A stretch of DNA of 64,000 nt, from the NCBI GenBank assembly GCA_017506865.1, contig JAFCMP010000246.1, forward strand, positions 682,001-746,000. Direction: 5' to 3'. The stretch comes from Tribonema minus. Its lineage: Eukaryota; Sar; Xanthophyceae; Tribonematales; Tribonemataceae. Positions 36,259 through 48,018 of this stretch are shown here, one piece after another (position 1 is the stretch's first letter; each line of letters opens with the position of its first letter). The notes beneath the pieces are model-generated. The model was given only the letters and a program-made list of their open reading frames with translations, was not told where the DNA came from and ran no database searches. A program made the translations under genes and the position numbers.

Positions 36259-39190
36259 ATGGCTACTGCGGCTGCGGATGCTGCGGCTGCGGATGCTCCG
36301 GCTGCGGCTGCGGCTGCTGCGGGCGAGGCTTGCGCCAAATGCCCCAAACCGGTCGAACGTTATGCCAAAATCCAGAAGGTGCATCTCAGGCTGCTATGCG
36401 AAGAGTGTGCCAATTCTCTGGGAGGCGATCTCATCACCAAAACAGACGCTCTCAAGAGAGGAGTCGCTCTGACGGAGCTCGGGCGCATCCAGTACAGGTC
36501 GAAGCGGAACCCATACAGCAGGAACAAGCCTGCCATGCGTCTCTACATCAAGGCAGAGGTGGGCGTGCTGGCGGAGGAATGTGCTGCAGTTAGGGAGCAG
36601 CTCCATCAGCAGAAGCTGCAGCAGCTCACGATTCAGGCGAACGCGAGGAGGGTGAGTTGCACGGATATTTGAAAACTGTGCCAACATCAGGAAGCCACAG
36701 GCATTTTGTGTTGTAACTGTCAGTCGTGCCAGCGTATGGAGCCTAGCGTCCTCTGAATGACAGACGCTGCCCCTCCTCCCATTCTCAGTGAGAGTTCATG
36801 CCAGGTGTTGCGCACATGTCGGCCACACATTGGTGTCATGCAAGTGCCGTGCTCTCCATTGAATGAGACATGCTGCACGATCTGGTTGCATCTCAAAGCT
36901 GAGGCATCAGGACACCAGTTGCTTTCTCATCGTTGCGGTTGGGCCGCATGCCCCCCGCTGACCTGGTCATCAACCTGTCCTGTTTGCCGCCAACTCTACA
37001 TAGTTCCAACGCTGCCTCACACAAACCCCGGCCTTGAATAGCCACACGTTATTGCATTGATCCGCCTTCGCCTCAACCTCCTCCGAGTGCCCGCCAACCT
37101 CACAAGGCGCCTGTACGCTTCGAATTGGCGCACACAGAAGCTTTGATGTCTGCACAGCCGCTTCCCAGACAAACAAAAAACCAAGCCAAACTGCCCCTCG
37201 CCCCCTTTCCTCGCCCCCTCGCTCCCAAACCGCGCAGTCCCGCCTCGGCCTCGACCACTCCGACGTCCTTCCGGACGTCCACGACGCCGTCTTCGGCGAC
37301 TACCTCACGCCCGTCCAGAAGCCCAAAACCCTCCGGCGTGACGCCAGGCGCGCTCGCACGCTAGTCCCGCTCGTCGTCGCCGCAGCAGCGCTCATCCAGC
37401 CGCGCGCCGCCGCCCCCGGCTGCGGCCCGCCCCGCGCCGACCTCCGCGCTGCGGTGCTGCGCTTCGCGACGGAGCGCGGCGCCGCGGCGCCGGGGGAGGC
37501 GGACGTGGCGGCGGCGGCGGCGGCGGCGCTTGCGGATGCGCTGATGGCGCGGGTGGAGCTGACGCGTGCCATGCTGGCCGCCGGCGCGGAGCACGTGCTG
37601 TCGGCGCTGACGGCGACGGACGCCGCCGCGGCGCGCAGCGCGCTGCCGGGCCTGGCCGCTGCTGCCGCCGCCGCAGCCGATCCTGCCGACGCGCTGCGCA
37701 ACGAGCTGGTGCGCGGCGTTCAAGCCGCTCCGCCTGGGCTGGCCGCCTCCATCGTGGCCAACAGTGGCAGCGGCGCGAGCGCTAGCAAGGTTGGAGGAAG
37801 CAGCACAGACGATGAAAGCAGTGACGCTGATGACGGCAGCAGCGGCGGCGGCAGCGCCAGCAGCGGCGGCGGCGGCGGCGGCGGCGCGAACATCACCCCC
37901 GAGGCTGCAGCAGATGCGCTGCTGAACGACAAGGCCGTGGCGCGCCGCCTCCAAGACTTCAGGGAGTTCCGCCTGCACCCCGGGGCGACGGCGCAGGGGC
38001 TCGTGCGCTTCGCGGCGGGGCGCGGCGACGCGGCGGCGCGGCGCGCGGAGCTGGCGGCGGCGATGGCGCGGCTTGGCACGGACGTGAACGAGGTTAACAG
38101 GTGTGCGCGCGCGCAGCAGCGCCGCACGCAGTTTGAGACGGGCGCGGCGGATCTGGACGCGGATGAGGTGGCGGCGATGCTGCAGCTGGACGCAAAGCTC
38201 GGGGGGCTGGCGCTGTCGACGGCGATGCTGGAGCGGGCGTCTGCGGACATGGAGCGGGAGTACAGGCGGCAGGTGCGTGGAGGGGGGGGGGGGGGGGGGG
38301 CTTCGGCAGTGCTTTGGCAGTGCAGGCGTGTGGTGTACAGTACAGCGGTGCATGCTGTGCAGTGCACATGTGAACTGTTTGTGGTTTAAGCCTACTTGCA
38401 GGGTGGCACTCTAGTGCAGCGGCAGTACGTAAGTACACAAGTCAACTCTTTGGTCGAAGAGGGGGGGCAGGGGGGGGGGGGGGGGGGGGGATATAAGCTT
38501 CGCAGATGCACCATGGACGTGTGGCTGACTCAGTCAGGCGAGCTGGGAGGCTTACTGCTTTATTTGACGACACTGTGTTATGGGCGATTTGTCGCTTTCA
38601 ACTGCAATTGAGAAGTCCTTAGAGTACACACAAAACGACCAGTCCATGAAACCACGCATACTGGCACAGTGTGAGGCTGGCGGCAGTTGAGTACTGAATG
38701 CTCCAGCATGCAAAGCACAATACCATATTCTGCAAAAAGAATTTGCTCAACTCTCCTGTTGCGCGGCGGTGTGATGCACAGCAACGCAGGGCACACGATT
38801 GCAAAACATCACTTCCAGCCCCACCTGACCGCAGTGTGCGCTGATGCTATACATACATCTCTCCGCATCTACAAGTGTGGTGTCAAGTTGTCAACAAATG
38901 CAGCAGCTCGATCCCTTTCAAAGCATCGACCACAACGCCCACACGGCCTGGTGATCAACTTTATCACACTCCAGGTGCCATGCTGAGAATCTACCAGAAT
39001 GCCCAGTTGACCACACTCACCCTCCTCAATACGCCCAATCGCCTACTGTCGTGCCGCCCTTCAGGTGTATCAGTTTGGGCACAGCAGCAAGGAGGCGCTG
39101 CGCGTGGCCAGAAAGCGCCTCACCACGGCCCGTCGCGATGCCTGGGTACCCATGTCCTGCAGGTCCTTCTCAGGCTTTTACGACTACTGA
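36259..39190 (+). CDS. XPA: XPA/Rad14-like nucleotide-excision-repair protein with large cassette exon
   Basis: XPA/Rad14 recognises kinked, damaged DNA and scaffolds the excision-repair complex in the nucleus. Exons: 36259-36651, 37238-38272 and 39065-39190, all phase 0, giving 517 residues. Exon 1 has an Ala-rich leader, a Cys4 zinc finger (CAKC, 18 residues, CEEC; residues about 25-48) and the XPA signature LITKTDALKRG, then KRNPYSRNKPAMRLYIKAEV. In yeast and human XPA the next element is a helix with a Trp-Gly/Glu-Ala-Leu pattern. Exon 3 supplies a comparable VYQFGHSSKEALRVARKRL. Between them exon 2 encodes 345 Ala-rich residues with a Gly/Ser linker, not part of XPA. Because all junctions are phase 0 the cassette could be skipped (172 residues). 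A further potential donor, GAG|GTGGGC at about 36558, would join IKAE directly to VYQF. Exon 2 may therefore be alternative, or belong to another gene. Confidence 0.68.
38283..38300 (+). other. G-homopolymer soon after a donor
   Basis: A run of G begins about 10 bases after the donor at 38273. Further runs of 20 G (38471-38490) and 24 G (39224-39247) follow in the same gene, the last just beyond the stop codon. They could fold as G-quadruplexes in the RNA. Confidence 0.7.
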
Positions 39191-41311
39191 TACGAAGCGC
39201 GTCACCTACTTCAAGTTTGTGGTGGGGGGGGGGGGGGGGGGGGGGGGTCAAAGGCGCAATGGACACGGTCACGGCCTTCGTGCTAAACGACCACTGAACA
39301 TATGCGGTGCGCCCCTGCGCGTACCTAACCTACGAGTGCCAACTCTGGTGTGGGAGCACTGCTGCAATACGGCGGCGCACACCACAACGGGCCCGCGTCT
39401 GTGTGGAGCACTGTTGCAAGACGGTGACGAGCGCCACATTTTGGGCAGCATTTGAAAGGCGTACAGTGGCATGGGAGCAAATGCGTGGGCGGCGTGTCAT
39501 TCAGCCACACCACTGTATTGCAGATCGAGCTTCGAGCTTTTGAGCGGTGCGACGGGGGCCTTTTCCATTTGTGCGTTCACAAGGGGGAATTCATTGCATC
39601 GGTGGCTTTGATGGGTGGATATGTCATGGCCGGCAGGCAAAGGCCACGGACAGCTGCAGCATCACAGGCACATTATATCAGACCATGACAAGAGAGATAC
39701 ACGGGTTGCTGAATTGAGGTAGCGCATTGACAATGACCACGACCGAGCTTGTCCCCAGGAGCCCCCTCCCCTCCCCCTCTCAGGGGTGTGTAGAGAGGAG
39801 TCCTAGGGGACCAATGACGGAGCAGAGAGTATGTGAGTCTGCCGTACCTCACCGGCATATATGAGATTTGCAAGGGACATGGTTTTAGTGTAGCAGGCCT
39901 GCGGCCGCAGCACTCTGATGGTGCACACCCCTGTTGCGGGTATGCTGACATTACTGTAGGTTTGCAGGGAAACATGTGCTACGCCCGACTCTGATGCCGC
40001 CAGTCTACACCTTTGGTCATAGCATGAAACTGGTGTAGTGGTCAGGAGCCCTACGCCCATTCCCATGCCCGCCGCCGGCCTGTGCTTGTGGGCATGAAGT
40101 TAGCATGATGCTCAGGAGCCAGATGTCGTTTGCAGAGCCGACGCATGTGTCCAGACAACGATCAAAGCGCGCGCCAACAATCACAATCTATGCTACACAC
40201 TTCTGATGCATTCAATGTGTGTGTCACTCGCGATTGACATGTGTTGCTTCTTGCTGAGCATGCGGCTGCTTCTTGCACAGTTGAGCGCTGCCACAGTTGC
40301 GCGGCATATGCATGCAGATGAGCTGCTCTTTGTGCTCATTGTCACGCTTGTTTTTTTTGTCAATTCTTGCTACAGCGCCTCCAAGTGATTGATGTTAAGC
40401 TTGCTACCAGAATCACTTGTCTTGGTGACAACTTGAATATGTCACAATGGCATCGAACTCTGTGATGGTTCCCCAGGCTTGTGTGACAGCTGGTGCACAC
40501 CAATGAGCAGATGGCTCAGCTGTGCTTTCCAGCTTCATGGATATTCACAACTTCGTTATGTAACTGCAAGGTCTATGCCTTGGCCGACCTTACACCAGAG
40601 TTTGAATGCCATTCCGCAGACAGCTGCTTGTGCACTGGAAAGCTGCATGGACATGGTACTACCCTACCTCCGAGTCACCTCAGCGCGCTTTTGACATACT
40701 TCGAAGCATCCGACAAGAAATTGTCGATGAAAGGAAGGGCATGCATTGTTCAACAGTGGCCACCTTGCTGACATTTATTAAGGCACCCTTCAGCAGCATA
40801 CACCCTGCCTGACGTGTACCCCCCGCCACCCCCCTCCCACATGTGCCCCCTGCCACCCCCCTCCCACCTGTGAGAGCCGTGATCGCTCTCGGCCGCTAGC
40901 CCTCTGTCACCAGCCAGCTGCACAGTCAGCGCTCGCATGCAGCAGGTAGATGGTGCATAACGGCGCTCCAGTGGTGCCAGAAATCAGGCCGCATACGATT
41001 TGCACACCACAGTACTTCAGGCAGATGAAACACTGGCAGCAGCATGTGCAGGAAAACACTGCTAACGCACAAAGGGGGGTGCGTTTCTTGAGGTGTGAAT
41101 GCATGTATTCCGTGTGGGATGTGCGCGCTGTGCTTGAACCAGCGCAGCGGGCGCCGTTCGCCGCCGCTGCGGCAGCACGCACCTGCGAAACTAATGGTGG
41201 AGGACTCTTCCGCACAAGTCAAGTCATGACAAGTCGATCCGCTCGTGACGCCCCTACCCCGTCAGTAAATCCCCGTCCCGACCACCCCAGCCCCGCACTT
41301 CGCCGGCTCCA
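39191..41311. other. convergent intergenic region
   Basis: No supported gene. It contains the 24-G run at 39224-39247 and a short duplication at about 40812-40872 (CCCCCTGCCACCCCCCTCCCAC type). Open frames are short and lack domains. Confidence 0.6.
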
Positions 41312-41511
41312 TCAAGCCAGCGGCCCGTGCCAGTCGGCGCTATTTACACCCATGAGTATGTCGTCGATGCCGTCGTCGTCGTGCTCACGGTGGTGGCTAT
41401 TTGAGGGCGCGTGCAGCGACGATCCCGCAGGAGGTGCAGCGCCCATCTGCTGCTGCCCATACCCCGAGGGCCCTACGGGCGGCAGCTTGCCCAGCGCTGC
41501 CGCGCCGCCGT

Positions 41512-41542
<31 letters not shown>

Positions 41543-42085
41543 GCCGTTTGTAGACTCAAAGCGGTCCACAGGCGGCATGGAAAATAACTGCCCCATGTTA
41601 AGCCCTAGCCCCCCGAGCGACGACAGCCCAGCAATAATATCGCTGAGCCGCTTGTCGCCGGCAGCATCGCCACCCACGCCGCTGCCACCGCCAAATGCGC
41701 CGCCGCCGCCGCCGCCGCCAAAGTTCCACTGCCCGGCTGACTGCGCGCTGGCGGCGGAAGGCGCCGGCGCAGGCGCGGACTGCGGCGGCATGGAAAAGGT
41801 GGCGGTGCCGAGGCCGCCGCCTGCCTCCGCGCGCCCGCCAAACATGTGGTCCACGTGCTGCTGCAGCGGCTGCGGGAGCTGAGCGCTGCCTGCCGGCGAG
41901 GCGCTCCTGCTGGGGTGTAACGAGGGCGGCGCCGCCTGCTGCAGCTGCGGGTGCTGCTGCTGCGGCGGCAGGTGGTGGAAGGGAAGCTGCGGGGGTGCGG
42001 GCGGCAAAGGCAGCCCCGCCGCATTGTCGGGCAGCGGCGGCTGCTGCTGCGCCATGCCCGCCCACGGCGCATGCGGCGCCTGATA

Positions 42086-42118
<33 letters not shown>

Positions 42119-44175
42119 TGGCGGCTGCTGGTGGTGGTGCTGCAGCTGCTGCTGGGGCGGCGGCGGCGGCGGCACTGCGTACGGATGCGGCCGTTGCTGC
42201 TGCTGCTGCTGCTGCGGCTGCTGTGGTTGCTGCTGCTGCAGAGCAGGCTCGGCGCCGGTGGCAGACGCGTAGCGCGGCGGCGGTGGCGGCCGCACAAACG
42301 GGTACCCCGGCGCCGCCGATATGAGGTGTATGACCATGGCCGTGGCGGCTTCGACCTGGTGCTCTGCGCCCTGAATGTGCAGCTTGCGTGGCATGTCCTC
42401 CGGCATGGCGCGCCCATCCGGCAGGTGCTGGTCCACCCACATGCGCGCGCCCGACTGCATCTGAATCTCGCGTATGCGCGTGCCGCCGCGCCCTATCACC
42501 CAGCCCACGACGCACAGGTTCAGGTCGAGGACCGCCTCGATGACGTGGCCGCGCGCCGCGCGGTGCACCTCCGTCGGCACCCCCAGGTATTGCGGCGCCC
42601 CCAGCAGGCCGCCTGGCGCATTGCGAGGGCTCGAATGCTGCTGCTGCTGCTGCGCTGCATGCTGCTGCTGCTGCGGCTGAGGCTGCTGCGGCGGAGGCGG
42701 CGCCATCGGCGGCGCCGCTTGCTGCTGCATGTACGCCGCCAGCGGCACCTGCAGCTGCATGCTTGAGAGCTGCGCAAGCTGCGGCTGCGGTGCGCGGCGC
42801 GGCGCGGTGTCCACAAGCGCAGCGGGCGGCGCCGCCACCTCCTGCTGCAGCTGCAGCGGCGACGGCGCAAGCGCCCTGTTGGCAACGGCCGAGGCGGCTG
42901 CCGCCGCCTGCCGCTGCTGCTGCTGCTGCGCCGCAGCGGCCGCCTTCGTGGCCGCTGCCGCTGCCTTGGCGGCCGCGGCCTTGACGCGCTGCTGCGCCGC
43001 CTGCTGCTGGCGCTGCGCCGCCGCTGCCTGCCGCCGCGCCTCCTCCTCCTCCGCGAGGCGCGCGCGCAGCGCCTTGAGCGCCTTCTTGCCGGTCTTGCGC
43101 AGCGCCGCCAGCCCCGTCTCCCCCTTTAGCTCCTCCAGCGCGGCCAATATGCGCTCCTCGCTCTGCGACTCGACCGCCGCCGCCAGCTGCCGCTCGAGCG
43201 CGGCCACCTCGTCCGGCGCGAGCGACGGCGGCGGCGCCGCCGGCTTGGGCTTTTTGGCAGCAGCGGTTTCCTCGGGGTCCTGCGGTTCCGACACAGCGCT
43301 CGTGCCATTCATACCGTGTCTCTCGTCGACATCATTGTCAGCCTGCGCCCACCCGTTCTCATGGGTCAGCGCGTCGTAAGCGTGGTTCCCGCTGGCCTCG
43401 GGCTGCTGCGGCAGCGGCGCCGCCATGGCGGCAGCGTCCGCGGGCGGCACGTACAGGCCCAGCATGTCGCCGCACGCGACCGCCGCGGCACCGGGGTTGG
43501 GTGCGCTGCTGAGCACGTCCCCCACCACATCCTCTTCCAGGTGCCCCTGAAACTGCCGCCGCACGTCCGCGTCCGTCGGCACGACGCCGTGGTGCACAAA
43601 GCGCTGCAGGAAGCGCAGCAGCGCGTCCATGGTCCGCGTCTCCGGTGCGGCGGCAGCAGCGGCGCGTGGCGGGCTCGCCGCGCGCGTCGCCCTGGCCTTC
43701 TCCGCCGGCGACTGCCGCGGCGGCGACCCCGGCGGCGCTGGCGGCGGCGGCGACAGCGGTTGCTGCTGCGGTGACGACGCGGCGGCAGCGGCAGCCTCCA
43801 GCGCCTTCTTGCGCTGCCGCGCCGCCTTCTTTTTCGCGCGCACCTGCGCGCGCGCGGCCTCCTCCTCCGCGCGCAGCGCTGCCGCCGCGGCAGCAGCCTC
43901 TTCCAGCGCCGCACGCTCCGCCGCCGCCCTCTCTGCTGCCGCCCGCTCTGCGGCCTCGCGCTGCGCAGCCGCCTCCGCCTCTGCCGCCGCCGCTTCTTCC
44001 GCAGCTGCTGCCTCCGCAGCTGCTTCCGCCGCTGCCTCTGCGTCATCATCGCCGTCTTCCTTGCCATTGGCGGCGCCGCCGCCGCCCTTGCGCTTGGCGC
44101 GCTTCTTCTTCTTCTTGGCGCGCGCGTTCTCGTTGCGCCGCTCCTCCTCCAGCAGCGCATTCATGAGGTCCAGCT

Positions 44176-44207
<32 letters not shown>

Positions 44208-47200
44208 GAAAAGTTAGCGTATCATCAAACACGTTGGTCAAGTAGTGCAGCAATAGTGGATTTCGTAGTGTGCCTACTATGCACACATGTAGGCAGAACA
44301 AACGGGGTTGCTAACGACACGAGCTTCTCTGTTGTTTGTTGGACTTCACATGGGCATCAGATGCCAACAAGCTTCAATCACTGTATGCTTGAGCTGTTTG
44401 TCACACAAGCTTGTGTAATGCGGGCAACGTAAGAGTTTGTGTATGTCATGAGGATGCACCCAAACATGCTCATCATGCTCATACGACGTGCAATCACCTC
44501 ACATGCTGCAAGACTGCTGTGACAATTAAGTAATCATATGCCATGATGCAGGCTCACAGCATCCCCCACACCATGATAGCATCGAGTTGCCTGCAGCAGA
44601 CATTCCTTTAGGCGTGGGCGCAATGCTGAGCACTGCCGCTCTGCTGCAGCATGCCGCCTGCTACAAAGGCGGCGAGTCACCACTCGCAGGCCACATACCA
44701 GCTGCTGCACTGCAGCAAGTGCATCACCTCACTCCACCGCCACCGTCACCGCGTCAGCATCGCCCATGACCAAACTTCAACAACACCTTCACTGCATGAT
44801 CGCACGCACGCACGCACGCACGCACGCACCTCCGCGGCGCGCGCCGCCGCCTCTGCCTCCAGCTCCTGTATGCGGCGCTGCGCAGCATCGCTCATCATCT
44901 GCGGCGGCGGCGCGTGCCCGCCGCCGCCGCCGTCGTCACCGTGGAAGTGCGCGCAGTGCGGGCCGTGCACGTGCGCGTCGCCGCTGCCGCTGCCGCCGCC
45001 GCCGCCGTGCCGCGACGACGGCGGCGGCGGCGGCGGCGGCGCCTTGAGCGCGGACTGCGCGGCGGCGGCGTTGAACGTCGCCGTGGCAGCGCTCGACGTG
45101 GGCGCCGCCGCCATGAGCTCCGCGGCCATGGCGCTGACGGAGCCGAAGAAGCTGGCGACCTTGTCGCGGTCGCCGCTGCCGACGGCCTTCGATATGGACT
45201 TGAGGCGCAGCTGCACCATCTTCTGCAGGCGCTTGCCGGGCGGGCGGCCGCAGCGCACGCACGCCTGCCCCTGCGCGACGCACACGAGGCAGTACTGCGG
45301 CGGCGGCGGCGCGGAATGGGCTGAGCGTCAGACCCTGTTCCTGATTTGAGGTTTCAGATAGCGAGAATTGGTGTGTCGCATGGCATCTCGTTGCGGCGCA
45401 ACTGATGGCGATGTGAAGAATGTGAAAAGAGGCGGCGGCCGCGCCAGGAATGCAGACGCTCGCCAAGCCGTCGCCTGAGCGCTTGCGTATGTCCGGCGCG
45501 CAGCGCAATTACTCAAACCCTAAGCCTCACCCTAGCCCTGACCCTGACCCTAACCCTACACCCAACCCTAAACAAGGCGGTACTGCGCGTTGGCTGCTGA
45601 CAAGAGGAAAGGCGGTAGGAGTGGCGGGAACGGCGTGGCGTAGTGCCGCTCGACTTGCATCGGCAGCGGCGAGTGAAGATGGGAAAGGTGTAGCGAGGCG
45701 CGGACGGCGGCCGCTCACGCGTTGCTCAGGCGAGTGGTAGCAACAGAGCGTGACACGCCCATGTGTTCGCCATGATGATGCCACACTGTTGCTTCGACAA
45801 GGCGCGCTCTAACCGCTCGGCAGGGTTGACAAAGCTGCTTTACCGCACATACTTGGGCACAACTGCCACAGCCTCAACTGCCAGCAGTGCAACTGCCGCA
45901 GGTGGAAGGTCAGCATCAACTCGCCTGGCAGGCCAAGTATGCTGGACACGAGCATGTGCATGGTTTTGACGGCAAGCATGTGCAGCTTCTCCCCACACAT
46001 CAATCACCTTAAAAGCTACAAAGAAGGGGAAAATAAGGGAGTCAGGACATTTAACCAAGTGCATACAAGAAGGTGACAGCTTGGAGCTGTGTGCAGTGCA
46101 TGTCGACCGTCTGTTACCCAAAATCTGCTATGAGCCACTGATTGTCATCTCCCAAGTGGTTTACACATGTGGTTTTGTGCTGAGGTGCACGACAGCTCGA
46201 CGCTTGTAATGCAGCTTGGACAATGCGTAGCATGAGGGTTAGGGTTAGGGTGGGTTGAGGTTAGGGTTGGGGTGAGTTGTACTGTATTGTGAGCCCAGTG
46301 TCCTGTGATGAGCTGCGCTGTAACTGAAGAGTGCAACGTGTCCCCAGACTGAAAACACAGGGGCCCCCGCGCATCTTCGTGCACAAAGCTTAGAGTACAA
46401 CTGGTGTACTGTAGCGTGTACTAAGAATGTACTCCATATGTACCTGCATGTGCTCTGCACAACTCCCCGCCTGCCACAGCAGCTGCTCCACGCTGTAACA
46501 TGCAGTGCACTGCACTGTGGCATGCACTTACAGTGTACTCCAACTATACTGCGCTCACCGGCAGGTCGCACGTGTCGCACGCCACCAGAAACTTCTCGTC
46601 GCGCGCGCACACGACGACGCCGCACTTGCCGCAGCTGCTGCTGCACGCCTCGCACAGCACCGCCGCGCAGAACTTGCACGACCACCAGCACTCGCGGCAC
46701 AGCACCGCGTCGCAGTCCGTGCCGCTGCAGTACGTCGCGCACTCGCCCTCGCCGCCGCGCCCGCCGCCGCCGTCGTCCGACAGGCAGAAGATCTGGCGTG
46801 CGAGTGAGAGGCGGCGCAGTCACGACGACTGGCTGCTCAGCTGTTGTTTGAGTTTTTAAGCAATTTAAGTGTGCGCAGAGAGGGGGGGGGGGGGGGGAGC
46901 AATGCGGTTGAAGTTTTGCGGCAGGGTGACAAAAGGGGCTCCTGCTGTCGTGCTGCATGCTGCCTTGCACTGGCAGAACAAGCAGGTGTGCTTGTCATGG
47001 GTCATCGATGATGTCGCAGCCGCATGAGAGGCAGAGTCACACAAGCAGCAGCGCTCCGCATGTGCTCACACGGCACCACCACCCAGTGAGACACAGCAGC
47101 ACAGCACGTGTGCGCATGTCATGTTCAGATGCGTCGCCGTATGTAGTGGTGGAGAATTTCTGGCAAATCGTGTAATGGGTACGCTGCGGTGCAATCCTGC

Positions 47201-48018
47201 AGAGAGACGTGACCGTAAAGCAGTTGATTGCATGCACAAGGCCACTGTGCTCAGCGGTGACGATTGGCAACAAGGCTTGGTGGAAGGTCCGTCCCTATGC
47301 ACGGCGGCTTTGCTCCTGCAGTGAGCTCTGCTCGCCTGACACGGCAGCCTTCGCAGCAGATCTATTCGGAAGCAAATCAGAGAACAACCATCAACTATCT
47401 TGGCCCACCTGTCCAGCGAAGAGGCATTGATTGGTGACGTGCATGCCTTGGCATGCGCACAACTGCGCTGATACTCCAAATGCATGTTGCATACTGGCAT
47501 GCAACCACCAAATACTCAATCGTGTACATTGCAAATCACCTCAACAGATGAACCATCCGGGCAGTAAACTTGTGATCACTGCACAATAGACAGCTACGAG
47601 GACACCTACTGTACCTGAACCACAGCAACACGCCTGAATGAGACCGTGAGCAAAGAGGTGATTTTTAACTTGCCTCATGACACCCCACGCACTCATCCAT
47701 GGTGGTGCAGTGCTGGCAGTGCGCCACCAGGCACTCATGGCATATGTCCATCTCGTCGCAGTCCCTGCACAGTGCCACCCTGCACCTCCCGCAGAGCCTA
47801 ATCTCGTGGTGGTGATCCGGACACCAGTGGCAGTCATTGCAGATGTAGCTGTCGCACTGCTGACACTGGATCTGAAGGCCTCTGCCAGTGTTGCCACATT
47901 TGATGCACGGCTTCGAGGGCGGAGCGGGTGTCGCCTTCGTCTTCCTCTTGTTGGTGGCATTGAGGAAGCCTGGCTTCATGACCGGCCCGCCGCCGTTGAA
48001 GGCCGCCTGCGGCATCAT
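41312..48018 (-). CDS. Cys-rich zinc-binding and KH-domain RNA-binding protein
   Basis: Four exons: 48018-47674, 46792-46559, 45294-44830 and 44173-41312, all phase 0, giving 1301 residues. The start ATG is the first after an in-frame TAG. Residues about 30-205 hold many CxxC pairs (CIKC, CQQC, CNDC, CGRC, CRDC, CHEC, CQHC, CKFC, CGKC, CDTC, then YCLVC and CVRC) with HHH, suggesting several RING/B-box or PHD-like zinc sites. Residues about 350-700 are Lys/Ala/Glu-rich helices, and include FLQRFVHHGVVPTDADVRRQ, an unidentified segment. One KH domain lies at about residues 895-970 (genomic 42325-42550) with VVGWVIGRGGTRIREIQ, the GxxG loop being GRGG, and RKLHIQGAEHQVEAATAMV. The tail is Gln/Pro/Gly-rich. 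The first donor is AG|GCAAGT, a GC-AG intron. A role in RNA binding is likely from the KH domain; ubiquitin-ligase activity is only a possibility. Confidence 0.83.
42325..42550 (-). other. KH domain
   Basis: Type I KH pattern: AVLDLNLCVVGWVIGRGGTR with the GxxG nucleic-acid binding loop, then a variable loop (DQHLPDGRAMPEDM) and IQGAEHQVEAATAMV as the closing helix. A single copy only. Confidence 0.88.
44176..44206 (-). other. pure C31 polypyrimidine tract
   Basis: Thirty-one consecutive G on the plus strand are C on the coding strand, ending directly at the CAG acceptor of the exon that begins at 44173. Confidence 0.85.
44801..44829 (-). repeat. (GTGC)n microsatellite starting at a donor
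   Basis: GTGCGTGCGTGC repeats start at the donor of the exon ending at 44830, so the donor itself is the first repeat unit. Length changes would leave the splice site intact. Confidence 0.8.
45515..45573 (+). repeat. telomere-like CCCTAA array, degenerate
   Basis: About nine degenerate units of the type CCCTAA, CCCTGA and CCCTCA lie in the intron between 45294 and 46559 of the KH gene. Confidence 0.9.
46235..46276 (+). repeat. telomere-like TTAGGG array, degenerate
   Basis: GGGTTAGGGTTAGGGTGGGTT and similar units lie in the same intron as the array at 45515 but in the opposite orientation. Confidence 0.9.

Noticed and set aside
35899..36384. RS-rich protein (SRSRSIRSRS) on the minus strand
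   Set aside because: The RS stretch is the reverse of the Ala-rich XPA-like leader, so the RS domain is very likely artefact. Only the downstream part is kept as a weak candidate.
41695..42766. plus-strand frames rich in Ala, Arg and Leu
   Set aside because: Opposite the exon that encodes the KH domain and Gln tracts, so shadows.
45515..46276. chromosome end (telomere)
   Set aside because: The arrays are short and degenerate, and genes continue on both sides, so they are interstitial.
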